In this document: positions 35,122 to 44,283 of the stretch, piece after piece | Position numbering within the stretch: the stretch's first letter is position 1 | Layout of the letters: the number at the start of each line of letters is the position of its first letter | From: Bacillota bacterium | GTDB taxonomy: Bacteria > Bacillota > Clostridia > Clostridiales > Clostridiaceae | Length of the DNA stretch: 61,624 nt | Assembly: GCA_030706015.1 (NCBI GenBank) | Contig: JAUZPI010000018.1 | Location: 1 to 61,624, forward strand | Reading direction: 5' to 3' | Notes under the pieces: generated by a model | Databases searched by the model: none | Told to the model about the DNA's origin: nothing | The model's input: only the letters and a program-made list of their open reading frames with translations | Made by a program: the position numbers and the translations under genes

Positions 35122-35775
35122 TTACTTACGTGACACTTTTATTAATGAATATAGCATAGCCATAATCCATGTAATCTCTCCAAAAAGGTATTGTGGAAAG
35201 ATAACTAAATTAATACTCCACATAACACACTCTGCAATTGATAAAAGGGATGCAATAATTACAATATAAATTCCGCTTGCATATATATTATTATTGCCTA
35301 ATTGGGTTATAGCAACTAACAGTGTTATTATGTTTGCAAGCATATAGCTCCAATCAACGTACCAACATTCTTTAGAAAAATTCATGATATATCCAAGTAA
35401 AATATTATTATCCATTGTGATATTTACAGGACACTTGTACATTATTATTGAGTATACTGCTATCAGTATTACAGCTGATCCTATGATATGGTTGAATTTA
35501 AATATACTACTTCGAGTAAGTATAAATATAGATATCATTGCCCCTAGTGGAATACATAATAAATAAAGGAAATAAAATACCTTCAATAAATACAAATACT
35601 TAATCCCCTTAATTAGGAACAAAATAATTAGAGTAACATACCTAAAAAAAAGTCCTACAAAAACAAAACTTATAATAATTCTAATTCTAATAGGATATTT
35701 TTTGATATTAGCTACTCCAAAATACAAAGCAATAATGCCAAATGCTAACAAAGATATATAGATATAAATAACCAA
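35122..35775 (-). CDS. Unrecognised six- to seven-helix membrane protein
   Basis: The 217-residue product is almost entirely hydrophobic, with about seven predicted helices (near residues 3-20, 33-54, 60-80, 86-108, 128-152, 155-175, 190-210) and short basic loops. No catalytic motif or family was recognised. It begins with a TTG that has GGGGAAGG upstream and ends before a long palindrome shared with the ygiQ-type gene. The lipid kinase gene upstream on the same strand is 47 bp away, so the two may share a transcript. Function unknown. Confidence 0.75.
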   Translation of the reverse strand: MVIYIYISLLAFGIIALYFGVANIKKYPIRIRIIISFVFVGLFFRYVTLIILFLIKGIKYLYLLKVFYFLYLLCIPLGAMISIFILTRSSIFKFNHIIGSAVILIAVYSIIMYKCPVNITMDNNILLGYIMNFSKECWYVDWSYMLANIITLLVAITQLGNNNIYASGIYIVIIASLLSIAECVMWSINLVIFPQYLFGEITWIMAMLYSLIKVSRK

Positions 35776-35822
35776 TTTACCTTCCCCGAGTAATTGCTGT
35801 TATCTATAAGTATTTATAAATT

Positions 35823-36713
35823 CTATCGATTATTCCTTATACCGAGAATTTCCAGACCACCTTTTTCACAAGTTATTTTAAGTGGAAAGTCTGGTCCTCT
35901 CTCTCCATCAATATCAGTAACAATATTTTCATTACATTCTACTATTAGTTCATCTGTTTTAAAATATACTAAACCATTTACATCTTCTAGATGTTCACCT
36001 TTTAGCATCTTAATAAACAGATTGAACATATCTATAACCATACCTGCTTTTATTACAATTATGTCTAGTAACCCATCATCAACTACTGCTTTATAAGCAA
36101 ACTTTAAATTGCCGGCTGTTTGACCATTAAATACAAGCATCAAATACATATCACCATCAAAATTCATATCCTTAGAATTTACTTTAATCTTTAATTTTCT
36201 GAAATTAGGTAATTGCTCAATGCCCTTAAGATAATACGCCAGCTTTCCCATAGTATTTTTAACATTTACGTCAGTTTTTTGAGATACGTCTGTAAACAAT
36301 CCTGTACTAGCTACGTTAATAAAATATTTATCATTTATTTTGCCTAAGTCTATTTTTCTAGGCTTACTATTCATAATTTGTTCGCAGGCCATCTCTACAT
36401 TTTGTGGCATTCCAATAAACTTAGCAAAATCATTAGCAGTACCTACAGGGAGAATTCCTATTGGTAAATTTATATTTAATCTTTTCATCTCATTTACAAT
36501 ATTATCAACAGTTCCATCTCCACCTGCAATAAGTATATAATTATATCCTTCATGGATATCTTGAAATGCATTCTGGATACTTGATTCCATACTAATTCTA
36601 TAGGGAGTTACGGAATATCCATAACTTTGGTGAACTTTTATTACTCTATCAATCTCAGTTATTATTACATTCTCTCCCGAAAATGGGTTATATATAAACT
36701 TTACTTTCTTCAT
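35823..36713 (-). CDS. Diacylglycerol/lipid kinase family protein (YegS/DgkB type)
   Basis: The 296-residue soluble protein phosphorylates a lipid such as diacylglycerol with ATP. Diagnostic blocks are IYNPFSGEN near the start, the GGDGTVDNIVNEM nucleotide-binding motif (about 67-79), GILPVGTANDFAKF (about 88-101), and the C-terminal VTDIDGERGPDFPL region. The Gly-Gly-Asp-Gly-Thr motif and the Asp in DGE are intact. ATG with AAAGGAG upstream. Lipid phosphate recycling into phospholipids is the likely role, fitting plsC and pssA elsewhere in this window. Confidence 0.9.
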   Translation of the reverse strand: MKKVKFIYNPFSGENVIITEIDRVIKVHQSYGYSVTPYRISMESSIQNAFQDIHEGYNYILIAGGDGTVDNIVNEMKRLNINLPIGILPVGTANDFAKFIGMPQNVEMACEQIMNSKPRKIDLGKINDKYFINVASTGLFTDVSQKTDVNVKNTMGKLAYYLKGIEQLPNFRKLKIKVNSKDMNFDGDMYLMLVFNGQTAGNLKFAYKAVVDDGLLDIIVIKAGMVIDMFNLFIKMLKGEHLEDVNGLVYFKTDELIVECNENIVTDIDGERGPDFPLKITCEKGGLEILGIRNNR

Positions 36714-36779
36714 TGAAATACTCCTTTACTTATTGTTACCAGCTATTATCATACTTAATAAGTATAGCATTTAACTTAA

Positions 36780-36815
36780 TAAATCCACAAGAATCTATAC
36801 CTATTCTCGTGGATT
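36780..36815 (-). terminator. Terminator after the CBS-domain gene
   Basis: Fourteen-base arms with one mismatch (36780-36793, 36802-36815) enclose an 8-nt loop and are followed on the minus strand by ATTAAGTT. It lies between the CBS gene and the lipid kinase gene. Confidence 0.55.
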
Positions 36816-36881
36816 TAAATCAAACTTTTTATTGTTTAATTATACATTACAATTAATATATTATCTAAAAAACATAAATTA

Positions 36882-37310
36882 TTACATAGTAGGAACGCAA
36901 GGCTCTGATATATCACTTAGTGCATTTTCAGCATCTCTACCAAGCCCTGAGTTTACAGCCACATCACCTAGTGATAGCATACCTATCAATTTATCCTGAT
37001 CAACTATAGGTATTCTTCTGATTTGTCTTTCACTCATTATCCTAGTAGCATCATGAATATCTGTATCAGGAGAGCATGTAACTGGATTAGACGTCATTAT
37101 TTCTCTTACCGTTTGCTTTTTAACATTTTCACCCTCTGCTACAGAACGTAAAGTAATATCTCTATCCGTTATAATGCCTATTACTTTTTCTCCACTGCAA
37201 ACAGGAATTGAACCTATATCATATTGTTTCATAAGGTGTGCCGCTTGCTCAATTGTATCTTCTGGGTTTAAACTAGCAATGCTCTTGGTCATTAAATCCT
37301 TTACTTTCAT
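36882..37310 (-). CDS. CBS domain protein
   Basis: The 142-residue protein consists of two CBS motifs (Bateman module): the first around 6-58 (MTKSIASLNPEDTIEQAAHLMKQYDIGSIPVC, then IIGIITDRDI-like VIGIITDRDITLR) and the second about 70-125 (REIMTSNPVTCSPDTDIHDATRIMSERQIRRIPIV). Such stand-alone modules bind adenosine nucleotides and act as stress or energy sensors; no partner domain is attached. The ATG at 37310 follows GGAGG by 9 nt; a TTG one codon earlier is possible. Single-gene unit. Confidence 0.9.
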   Translation of the reverse strand: MKVKDLMTKSIASLNPEDTIEQAAHLMKQYDIGSIPVCSGEKVIGIITDRDITLRSVAEGENVKKQTVREIMTSNPVTCSPDTDIHDATRIMSERQIRRIPIVDQDKLIGMLSLGDVAVNSGLGRDAENALSDISEPCVPTM

Positions 37311-37438
37311 CAAAAATCGCCTCCTTGCTATCTATTTTAACCAAAAAGCTTATAATTATTTAAATATCTATAAGCTAAATGATACTTTTATAAAACCACT
37401 AAATAATGCAAAACAAACGATATTTAGATTAATATAAA

Positions 37439-38131
37439 TTAAATCTGTCTCTTCTTTTTATAAAAGCTATAAGAGGTATATGATACTAACGCCACAAGCA
37501 TTATTAGCAATATTGGAGTCACAAATCTGGCCGTAAGCGGATGTTCTATATTCTTACCCATGAAAGAATATGCAAGCATTTCCGGTGCAATCCCAATCAT
37601 TGTTCCAAGAATAAAATCCCTATACTTCATCTTAGTTAACCCAGCTGCATAACTTAACGGGTCAAAGGCAAATATAAATGATAATCTCATTAATAGTATA
37701 ATCATAAATCCATGCTTTTCTATTCCTTCTCCCAGCTTCATTGCCTTACCTCTCAATATCTTGTCAACAAAAGGCTTACCTAATTTATTTGCTAAAAGGA
37801 ATGCTAAGCTTGCCCCCAGAAAAGTACTTATCATACTTAGAAAAAATGCCATCCAAGGACCAAATATACTTCCCGCAATCACTGATAAAATAGAGGTCGG
37901 AACTACGAGTAAAACCGGCTTTAAGGAATATACTAATACATATATCAAGGCTGCAAATTTGCCGTATCCCAATATAAAATCTCGAAACCTTCTTGGATTA
38001 AAATGAGTAATGTGCCCGATAAACTTTATGTTATGCCTAAAAATTTTTCCGTATCTAATTTCAGAATAAGCTATAATTATAACAAGAAATATAACTAATG
38101 CTGCAAAAATAAATTTTCCTTTGTTTTTCAT
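37439..38131 (-). CDS. TVP38/TMEM64 (VTT domain, DedA-like) membrane protein
   Basis: The 230-residue protein has an N-terminal helix, the VTT core LVYSLKPVLLVVPTSILSVIAG (about 70-91, with KPVLLVVPTS typical), GPWMAFFLSMISTFLGASLAFLLANKLGK, and FDPLSYAAGLTKMKYRDFILGTMIG. DedA/VTT proteins act in lipid scrambling or transport and membrane homeostasis. ATG at 38131 (MKNKG) has GAGG 8 nt upstream; the frame extends 13 codons further with no ribosome site and passes through the palindromic promoter element. It may be repressed through that element. Confidence 0.9.
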   Translation of the reverse strand: MKNKGKFIFAALVIFLVIIIAYSEIRYGKIFRHNIKFIGHITHFNPRRFRDFILGYGKFAALIYVLVYSLKPVLLVVPTSILSVIAGSIFGPWMAFFLSMISTFLGASLAFLLANKLGKPFVDKILRGKAMKLGEGIEKHGFMIILLMRLSFIFAFDPLSYAAGLTKMKYRDFILGTMIGIAPEMLAYSFMGKNIEHPLTARFVTPILLIMLVALVSYTSYSFYKKKRQI

Positions 38132-38155
38132 ATAAATATCCTCGCTATAAAAAAT

Positions 38156-38199
38156 ATGTACTAAGTACATATAATATCATTTATAAACCTAAACTTCAA
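38156..38199 (-). promoter_or_regulatory. Promoter with palindromic operator for the VTT gene
   Basis: On the minus strand TTGAAG (38199-38194) and TATTAT (38176-38171) are spaced by 17 bp. Immediately downstream is a perfect 15-base palindrome, ATGTACTTAGTACAT (38170-38156), covering the expected transcription start. That is the place where repressors act. Confidence 0.55.
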
Positions 38200-38385
38200 T
38201 GCTGCAATGTAATATAAATCCAATTACATTATATATTAATATGTTTTTAATTTTTTGTAAAAATTCTATTAAGTTTGATATAAATTTATTCACTAAAACT
38301 TAACGTAATATGATATAATATATATATATGCTTTTTGGGGACTTATTCATTTTATTATTTAAATACGCATTAGGAGTGATATTGT

Positions 38386-38922
38386 ATGGCCAAAAGCGCT
38401 GTGCCAAACTTTTTTACATTTTCAAATTTAGCATGTGGGCTTCTATCTTTAATTATGACCTTTGAAGCTTCTACATCAAATACTTCCCCATTTAAATGGG
38501 CTTGCATTCTTATACTATTAGCAGGTTTAATCGATAGATATGACGGCAGAGTTGCAAGGTACTTAAATGTTTCTAGCGAATTAGGTAAAGAACTTGATTC
38601 TCTTGCAGATTTAGTTTCCTTTGGTGTTGCTCCTGCAATATTAGCATTCAATCTTTATAATTTTAAAGATTTTGGTACTTTTGGTTATTTGCTTGTACTT
38701 ATATTTCCTATTGCTGGTGCATATAGATTAGCTAGATATAATATCAGTACCTTTGACGGTAATTTCATGGGCATTCCTATAACTGCAGCTGGAATGTTTA
38801 TGGCTTTATATTCTCTAGTTATTATAATGAGCAAAACTACTCCAAATTCAGCACTAACAATAATTCTGTTAGTAATGCTTTCTTATCTAATGATAAGCAA
38901 ATTAAAAATAAAAAAAGTATAG
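38386..38922 (+). CDS. pssA: CDP-diacylglycerol-serine O-phosphatidyltransferase
   Basis: PssA makes phosphatidylserine from CDP-diacylglycerol and serine. The 178-residue membrane protein has the CDP-alcohol phosphotransferase motif D-x2-D-G-x2-A-R-x8-G-x3-D-x3-D starting DRYDGRVARY (about residue 50), followed by GKELDSLAD, and PNFFTFSNLACG at the N-terminus, characteristic of the PssA type. It has six or so helices. AGGAGTG precedes the ATG. No psd (decarboxylase) gene is adjacent. Followed by a bidirectional terminator. Confidence 0.93.
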   Translation: MAKSAVPNFFTFSNLACGLLSLIMTFEASTSNTSPFKWACILILLAGLIDRYDGRVARYLNVSSELGKELDSLADLVSFGVAPAILAFNLYNFKDFGTFGYLLVLIFPIAGAYRLARYNISTFDGNFMGIPITAAGMFMALYSLVIIMSKTTPNSALTIILLVMLSYLMISKLKIKKV

Positions 38923-38925
38923 TCT

Positions 38926-38955
38926 AAAAACCACAAAGTAGAATTTGTGGTTTTT
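38926..38955. terminator. Bidirectional terminator after pssA
   Basis: Twelve-base arms AAAAACCACAAA/TTTGTGGTTTTT with a 6-nt loop lie between the convergent genes. Confidence 0.85.
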
Positions 38956-39005
38956 ATTAATTGCAAAATACTTAATTATGTTATCATATACTCCAAACCT
39001 TCCAC

Positions 39006-39347
39006 CTACTTATGTTCCTCATTTTTTAGTTTCAGTTCATCGTCTATCTCTGTTTGTACATACTCTGGCTGCACTTTCATTTTCATTACATCTGCCTTCA
39101 GTTTGCAATAAATATTGTAATTATGCTGAGAATATTCTAATGCATTTATTACATCATCAATAATGTCGCCTAAGGCATCTATCCTTTTTAAAGCATCTCT
39201 TACTTCACTTTTTTTTGCTAGAGTAATTTGATTTAATTCTGCTGCTCCGCCTATTAAAAGTCTGTAGGAATTAACCAGCTTATTAAGTAATTCTGATAAA
39301 TTGCTTATATCTGTATAATACGTGTCAATTACTTTTCTGTGTGCCAC
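39006..39347 (-). CDS. Small unrecognised helical protein
   Basis: The 113-residue protein is charged and predicted helical throughout (for example ISNLSELLNKLVNSY and RDALKRIDALGDIIDDVINALEY), with coiled-coil character and no membrane segment or Cys motif. Not recognised. The GTG start has AGGGAGG 6 nt upstream, a strong signal that it is translated. It lies alone, convergent with pssA across a shared terminator. Confidence 0.72.
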   Translation of the reverse strand: MAHRKVIDTYYTDISNLSELLNKLVNSYRLLIGGAAELNQITLAKKSEVRDALKRIDALGDIIDDVINALEYSQHNYNIYCKLKADVMKMKVQPEYVQTEIDDELKLKNEEHK

Positions 39348-39627
39348 AATTCCTCCCTATAAATCTCAATACTATTAATATACATATAAAACCAATACCT
39401 ACCTTATCATTTTATGCAGGCTTTTAAAAATTAGTAACCTCATATATATAAAATACATTTTTCTACTTTATCCTTAATCATTTTTTGCCCCCTAAACTCT
39501 AAGGAGACAGAATACCATATTAAAACAAGTTTAAACAAAATGTAACTAAAATAAAGGATTTTGCTAATTAATATAGAACTTATTATATAGGATATTATGC
39601 ACTCGATATATTGAGGAGGTAAAAATT

Positions 39628-40257
39628 ATGAAAAAAGCAAATGAAGTAGCTAATACAGATAATCAGATAACTGCAAAGCCACTCAGTAATGCTATTAGCT
39701 CTGTAGAAAAAACAGAAGCTACACCAAAATCATCTTCAAACACTTCAGTAAGCACTAGTTCAACCGCAAAAAAAACTGCTGAAAAAGAAACTTTAAAGAG
39801 TGAATCTGTTGCAAAGGAAACTGATACAAAAAAAGTTGCTGCAAAGGAAACAAAAATTGCTACTCAAAAAGAAAAAATCATACCTGCTGCTGAGAAGGTA
39901 GAAAAAACTCCAAGAAGAACTCCAAGAACTACATCCCCTAAATCAGCTTCAAAATCAGCTAAAGCTGAAGCTCCAAAGTCAGAAAAGGCTATAGTTGAAC
40001 AAGCAGAACAAGCACCAGTAAAAAAAGAACCAAAAACTACTGCAAGAAAAGAGAAAAAAATAGAACCAAAGATATTTATTGAATACTACGGTAAACAGGT
40101 GTGCGAGGATGACGTTATAGAAAAATTCCATAATATTTGGCTACAGGAACATAAACTAAGCGAAATAAAATCACTTAATATATATTATAAAATTGAAGAT
40201 GATACTGCTTACTGCGTAGTAAATGAGACTATAACTATAGCTATAAAACTATATTAA
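39628..40257 (+). CDS. DUF6465 family protein with a long Lys/Ala/Ser/Thr-rich tail
   Basis: The 209-residue protein has a low-complexity N-terminal region (1-147) of AKET/KKEPKT-type repeats like histone-H1-type bacterial proteins, and a compact C-terminal domain (about 148-209, KIFIEYYGKQVCEDDVIEKF..) matching DUF6465 in clostridia. The role is unknown; the basic tail suggests nucleic-acid or polyanion binding. The Shine-Dalgarno GAGGAGG is strong, suggesting high expression. It precedes the gerK operon but ends in its own terminator. Confidence 0.8.
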   Translation: MKKANEVANTDNQITAKPLSNAISSVEKTEATPKSSSNTSVSTSSTAKKTAEKETLKSESVAKETDTKKVAAKETKIATQKEKIIPAAEKVEKTPRRTPRTTSPKSASKSAKAEAPKSEKAIVEQAEQAPVKKEPKTTARKEKKIEPKIFIEYYGKQVCEDDVIEKFHNIWLQEHKLSEIKSLNIYYKIEDDTAYCVVNETITIAIKLY

Positions 40258-40281
40258 TTAAGAGTTATCTAGTTTAATCTA

Positions 40282-40318
40282 GGCTATTGATAAATCCATA
40301 TTTATCAATAGTCTTTTT
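40282..40318 (+). terminator. Terminator after the DUF6465 gene
   Basis: Paired GGCTATTGATAAA and TTTATCAATAGTC arms with a 6-nt loop are followed by TTTTT. It isolates the gene from the gerK operon. Confidence 0.85.
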
Positions 40319-40321
40319 ATT

Positions 40322-40352
40322 TTCATAAAAATGTTGATAAATTGAAATACTA
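40322..40352 (+). promoter_or_regulatory. Sigma-G-like promoter of the gerK operon
   Basis: TTCATA (40322-40327) and AATACTA (40346-40352) are spaced by 18 bp. The sigma-G consensus is a TGAATA-type -35 and CATACTA-type -10, matched here at 5/6 and 6/7 positions. Forespore expression of germinant receptors is established in Bacillus and clostridia. Confidence 0.55.
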
Positions 40353-40370
40353 TTCTTGAGGTGTATTATT

Positions 40371-41933
40371 ATGTTAAGTTTCCTAAAACAAGTTTTTTCT
40401 TCAAATAATACAGAAAATCAATCAAATAATATTAATAATGCAAATAATAAACCCAAAACTCCTATTTCTAATAATTTAAAAATTAATAAAGATTATATAA
40501 AGTCAAATTTAAATAATTCATTCGATTTAATAATACGTGAAATTCCTTCGCCTAATTCTTATAAGGAAAAAGCGATATTAATATATATAGGCGAACTATC
40601 AGATAAATCACTACTTGAAAAAGTATTACTACCAAAAATAGCATCGGTAGCAAGTATTAACGGCAGTGAAGAAGAACTTCTAAACGCTGTGAAATATATC
40701 TTTGCATTTCAGGATAAGGATATACTTATTGATTTTGAAACAACCATAGATACTATTTTTTCAGGTACTCCTGTAATGCTAATAGATGGAATCGGAAAAT
40801 CCTTTTCTATACACATAAAAAATCCCCCTGCAAGAAATGTAGAGGAGCCTAATTCTGAACAGGTTATTAGAGGACCTAGAGAAGGATTTACCGAGTCTAT
40901 TACTGTTAACGTTTCCTTAATAAGGAAACGACTCAATAACCCTAATTTAACCATGGAGTTATTTAATCTTGGTCAGGAAACAAAAACTAATGTGGTTATT
41001 AGTTATATATCAAATATAGCAAGCATGAAAATAGTTAATGAGATAAAAAATAAGTTAGCATCTCTTAAACTGGAATCCATGCTAGGTTCAAATTATATCG
41101 AGGAATCTATTATAGATAATCCTCCTAGTTTATTTCCTTTAGTTTTTCATACAGAAAAACCTGATGTAGCCTCAGCTAAACTTTTAGAGGGTAGAATTTT
41201 ATTACTAGTAGATGGTTCACCTGTGGTTTTATCAATGCCAACTTTATTTATAGAATTTATGCAGTCTGGTGAGGATTATTATACCAGCTATTTCTCCGCT
41301 ACATTAAAGAGGATTATTAGATACATATCCCTATTAATTACATTAACCTTACCCTCTACTTACGTAAGCTTAACTACCTTCCACCAGGAACTTATTCCTA
41401 CGAAGCTAGTTATTACTATTATTCAATCACGAAGTTCTACACCACTACCTGCCTTAGCAGAAGTAACGCTGATGCTTTTAGTATATGAAATTATGCGAGA
41501 AGCAGGCATAAGAATGCCTAAAACCTTAGGTCAGGCGGTAAGTATAGTGGGAACATTAGTAATAGGTGAATCTGCCGTAAGAGCAGGACTCGTTGGTACA
41601 CCTACCGTTATCATTGTTTCTCTTACAGCAATTTCACTTTTTAGTCTTCCATCTTTAGAACTTCATTCTCCTATAACATATATGAGATTTCTTCTATTAA
41701 TTTTAAGCGGAATGTTGGGTTTTATAGGCATGATTTGCGGAGTTCTCTTTTTAGTAACCAATTTGGTTGCAAAACGCTCTTTTGGAGTACCTTACATGTT
41801 TCCACTGTGTCCATTTAATTTGACTTCCCAAGAGGATGTATTAGTTAGGGCTCCTATAAATAGATTAAGCAAAAACAAAAAAACACTAAAGAGCAACGGA
41901 AGATTTATAAGCTGGAAAATTCATAAAAGTTGA
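40371..41933 (+). CDS. gerKA: Spore germinant receptor subunit A (GerKA-like)
   Basis: The A subunit helps sense germinants in the spore inner membrane. The 520-residue protein has an Asn/Ser-rich N-terminus, a soluble domain with NSFDLIIREIPSPN, and a membrane domain with five or so helices (about 315-480), ending KSFGVPYMFPLCPFN-like RSFGVPYMFPLCPFN. It belongs to the GerA family. ATG at 40371 has GAGGTG 7 nt upstream. It leads gerKA-gerKC-gerKB in the clostridial gene order. Confidence 0.94.
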   Translation: MLSFLKQVFSSNNTENQSNNINNANNKPKTPISNNLKINKDYIKSNLNNSFDLIIREIPSPNSYKEKAILIYIGELSDKSLLEKVLLPKIASVASINGSEEELLNAVKYIFAFQDKDILIDFETTIDTIFSGTPVMLIDGIGKSFSIHIKNPPARNVEEPNSEQVIRGPREGFTESITVNVSLIRKRLNNPNLTMELFNLGQETKTNVVISYISNIASMKIVNEIKNKLASLKLESMLGSNYIEESIIDNPPSLFPLVFHTEKPDVASAKLLEGRILLLVDGSPVVLSMPTLFIEFMQSGEDYYTSYFSATLKRIIRYISLLITLTLPSTYVSLTTFHQELIPTKLVITIIQSRSSTPLPALAEVTLMLLVYEIMREAGIRMPKTLGQAVSIVGTLVIGESAVRAGLVGTPTVIIVSLTAISLFSLPSLELHSPITYMRFLLLILSGMLGFIGMICGVLFLVTNLVAKRSFGVPYMFPLCPFNLTSQEDVLVRAPINRLSKNKKTLKSNGRFISWKIHKS

Positions 41934-41950
41934 AGAGGTAGCTGTATATT

Positions 41951-43144
41951 ATGAAAACCATCTCAATAGTCGTAAAAAAACTAAATATACTATTTTTATG
42001 TTTGATATTAATAACCTGTTTCTGCTTAACCGGATGCCAAGACAAGTATGAGATAGAGCAAAACGCTATTGCCTTAGCATTAGCCTTTGACTTAGATAAA
42101 AGCGGAAACTATGTAATGGCTGTTCAAATACTTACATCCTCCAGTAGTTCTTCAGCGCAATCTCAAAGTAACACTGGCACTGGAACTCCTTCTGCCACTA
42201 CATACATGTCCACAGGAAAAAATATTTATGATACAGTTTATCAATTTTCAAAAATATTAGGAAAACCTATACGTTTTACAGATGTTAAATGTATCGTAAT
42301 TGGAAGTGTACTTGCTTCAAAGGGTATTGGACCTGTTATAGATTTTTCATTAAGATTTATAGAATTAAGACCCTATACCCCAATTTTAGTTACTACTGAT
42401 AGGATTCAGGATGTGTTAAATATAAAATCCAATGATCAACCAATATTTGCTTTTGCAGTTGAGGAGCTTATAAAAAGGCAGAGCCGTATAGGTTTTACTT
42501 CTATATCCACCAATTTGGATTTTGCAAATGACTTCAGTGGTGAAAATCCTATAACCACCTGTGGATATGTAACCTTAGATAAAAGAAGAACCGAAGAAAA
42601 CTATCCTCGTATCAAACTAACCGGAAGTGCAGTATTTAAGAAAGATAAGCTTATTGGGTATCTGAACGCCTTAGAAACTAGGGGACTGCAGTGGATAAAA
42701 GGAACTATTAATCTAGGCAGTATATTGATTGAAGGTCCTGATAAAAGATTTATTAATCTTGGAATAAAGAATGGGAGTTCTAGAATGAATTCTAAAAAAA
42801 TTAATGGTAAAATGACAATTCAGTGTACTGTAAGAGTTGAGACTACTGTAAGGGTAATGTGGTCAGATATAGATCCATCAAAAAATGTAGATATTATGTA
42901 CGCATTGTCAGAAAAACAAAATGAAGCTATCAATAATGAAATAAACCTGGCTATAGATGCTGCTAAAAACAGGCTTTCAGCTGATATTTTTGACTTTGGA
43001 GAACTCATATATAGACAACATCCAAAGGATTGGAAAGAGATGAAAAAAAACTGGGAGACTGCTTTCTTGTCAACACCAATAGATGTAAAAATTTCCTCTA
43101 TGGTGGTGAATACAGGAACAATTTCAAAATCACTAATTAAATGA
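41951..43144 (+). CDS. gerKC: Spore germinant receptor subunit C, lipoprotein (GerKC-like)
   Basis: The C subunit is a lipoprotein of the spore inner membrane needed for receptor assembly. The 397-residue precursor has a signal segment ending in LTGC lipobox (Cys about 29), then QDKYEIEQNAIALALAFDLDK typical of the Ger(x)C N-terminus, and the three-domain GerC fold, with a Ser/Thr-rich linker near 65-90. It follows gerKA by 17 bp and overlaps the longer gerKB frame. AGAGGTAGC precedes the ATG. Confidence 0.94.
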   Translation: MKTISIVVKKLNILFLCLILITCFCLTGCQDKYEIEQNAIALALAFDLDKSGNYVMAVQILTSSSSSSAQSQSNTGTGTPSATTYMSTGKNIYDTVYQFSKILGKPIRFTDVKCIVIGSVLASKGIGPVIDFSLRFIELRPYTPILVTTDRIQDVLNIKSNDQPIFAFAVEELIKRQSRIGFTSISTNLDFANDFSGENPITTCGYVTLDKRRTEENYPRIKLTGSAVFKKDKLIGYLNALETRGLQWIKGTINLGSILIEGPDKRFINLGIKNGSSRMNSKKINGKMTIQCTVRVETTVRVMWSDIDPSKNVDIMYALSEKQNEAINNEINLAIDAAKNRLSADIFDFGELIYRQHPKDWKEMKKNWETAFLSTPIDVKISSMVVNTGTISKSLIK

Positions 43145-43158
43145 GGGAGACTATCCAG

Positions 43159-44259
43159 ATGGATAAAAGACTAACTTCATCACAATTATTCGTTCTTATG
43201 ACTTTGCTACCCTATGGCAGTGCTGCACTTTTCTTTATAGCTCCAGAAGCTAAGCAGGATGCATGGATTACTATATTAATATACTCCTTAGCTGGCATAG
43301 GGATGCAATTAATGTACATATTTCTGTACACTAGATATCCACAGGATACCGTAGTTACATATATGCCAAAAATATACGGAAAATACCTAGGAACAATGAT
43401 AAGCATAATATACGTCAGCTATTTTTTGTACATAGCTACTCGTGTTTATAGGGATTTTCTTGAATTGATTTCAGTCTTCACTTTTCAGCATACTCCAAGG
43501 CTCTTTTTCGGCTTACCATTAATTTTAGTAATAATATATGCAGTATATACAGGCATAGAAAATATATCTTATATGGCTCAGATGGGTTTTATAATACTTA
43601 TAGTTATAGTTATTATAACTTTTACACTTATAGTATCTACCAAAAATGCATTTAGACCAATTAATTTGTTCCCTATTTTAAATCAAGATATAGTAAGTCT
43701 TCTTAAAGGTTCTTGGCGGCTTGCATTTTTTCCCTATGGTGAAACAGTAGCATGTACAATGATATATCCTATGGTAATAGATAATAACAAGGTTTTAAAA
43801 GCTTCTGTATTAAGCATAGTAACCCTTTCACTGCTTTTAGCTTTTAACGCTGTAATATTTATCTCAACTTTAGGAACTACTTTTGCCGTTGTAAGCAATT
43901 TTCCTCTTTTAGAGTCTTATAGAATGATTAATATAAGTGATTTTTTAACCAGAATGGATATAATCTATATTTTAGCTTTGCTTATGTCAGGTTTTTTTAA
44001 AATATCTATTTTATTGTATGTGTCCGTTCTAGGAGCCTCCCAAGTATTTAGAATAAAAAAAAGAGGTATCTTGTGTATAGTTATGGGCGCTGTTGTGTAC
44101 TTTGGTTCTATGGAAATAGCCTTTAATTATCCTCAACATATTAAAATTGGTCTTGAGGTTGCCCTTAAGTATTTTCACTTTCCAGTACAGGTTATTATTC
44201 CAGCTATAACAATAATTTTTTATGTTATAAAAAATATGATTTTAAAAAAACCTATATAA
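43159..44259 (+). CDS. gerKB: Spore germinant receptor subunit B (GerKB-like)
   Basis: The B subunit is a ten-helix membrane protein of the APC-type (spore_permease) family that likely binds the germinant. The 366-residue product has LTSSQLFVLMTLLPYGSAALFF at the start and the ENISYMAQMGF-like motif near residue 140. ATG at 43159 has GGGAG 9 nt upstream and is preferred over the ATG at 43141, which overlaps the end of gerKC (ATGA) without a ribosome site. Last gene of the operon. Confidence 0.93.
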   Translation: MDKRLTSSQLFVLMTLLPYGSAALFFIAPEAKQDAWITILIYSLAGIGMQLMYIFLYTRYPQDTVVTYMPKIYGKYLGTMISIIYVSYFLYIATRVYRDFLELISVFTFQHTPRLFFGLPLILVIIYAVYTGIENISYMAQMGFIILIVIVIITFTLIVSTKNAFRPINLFPILNQDIVSLLKGSWRLAFFPYGETVACTMIYPMVIDNNKVLKASVLSIVTLSLLLAFNAVIFISTLGTTFAVVSNFPLLESYRMINISDFLTRMDIIYILALLMSGFFKISILLYVSVLGASQVFRIKKRGILCIVMGAVVYFGSMEIAFNYPQHIKIGLEVALKYFHFPVQVIIPAITIIFYVIKNMILKKPI

Positions 44260-44283
44260 AAGTAATGGCTCAAAATAATAAAT

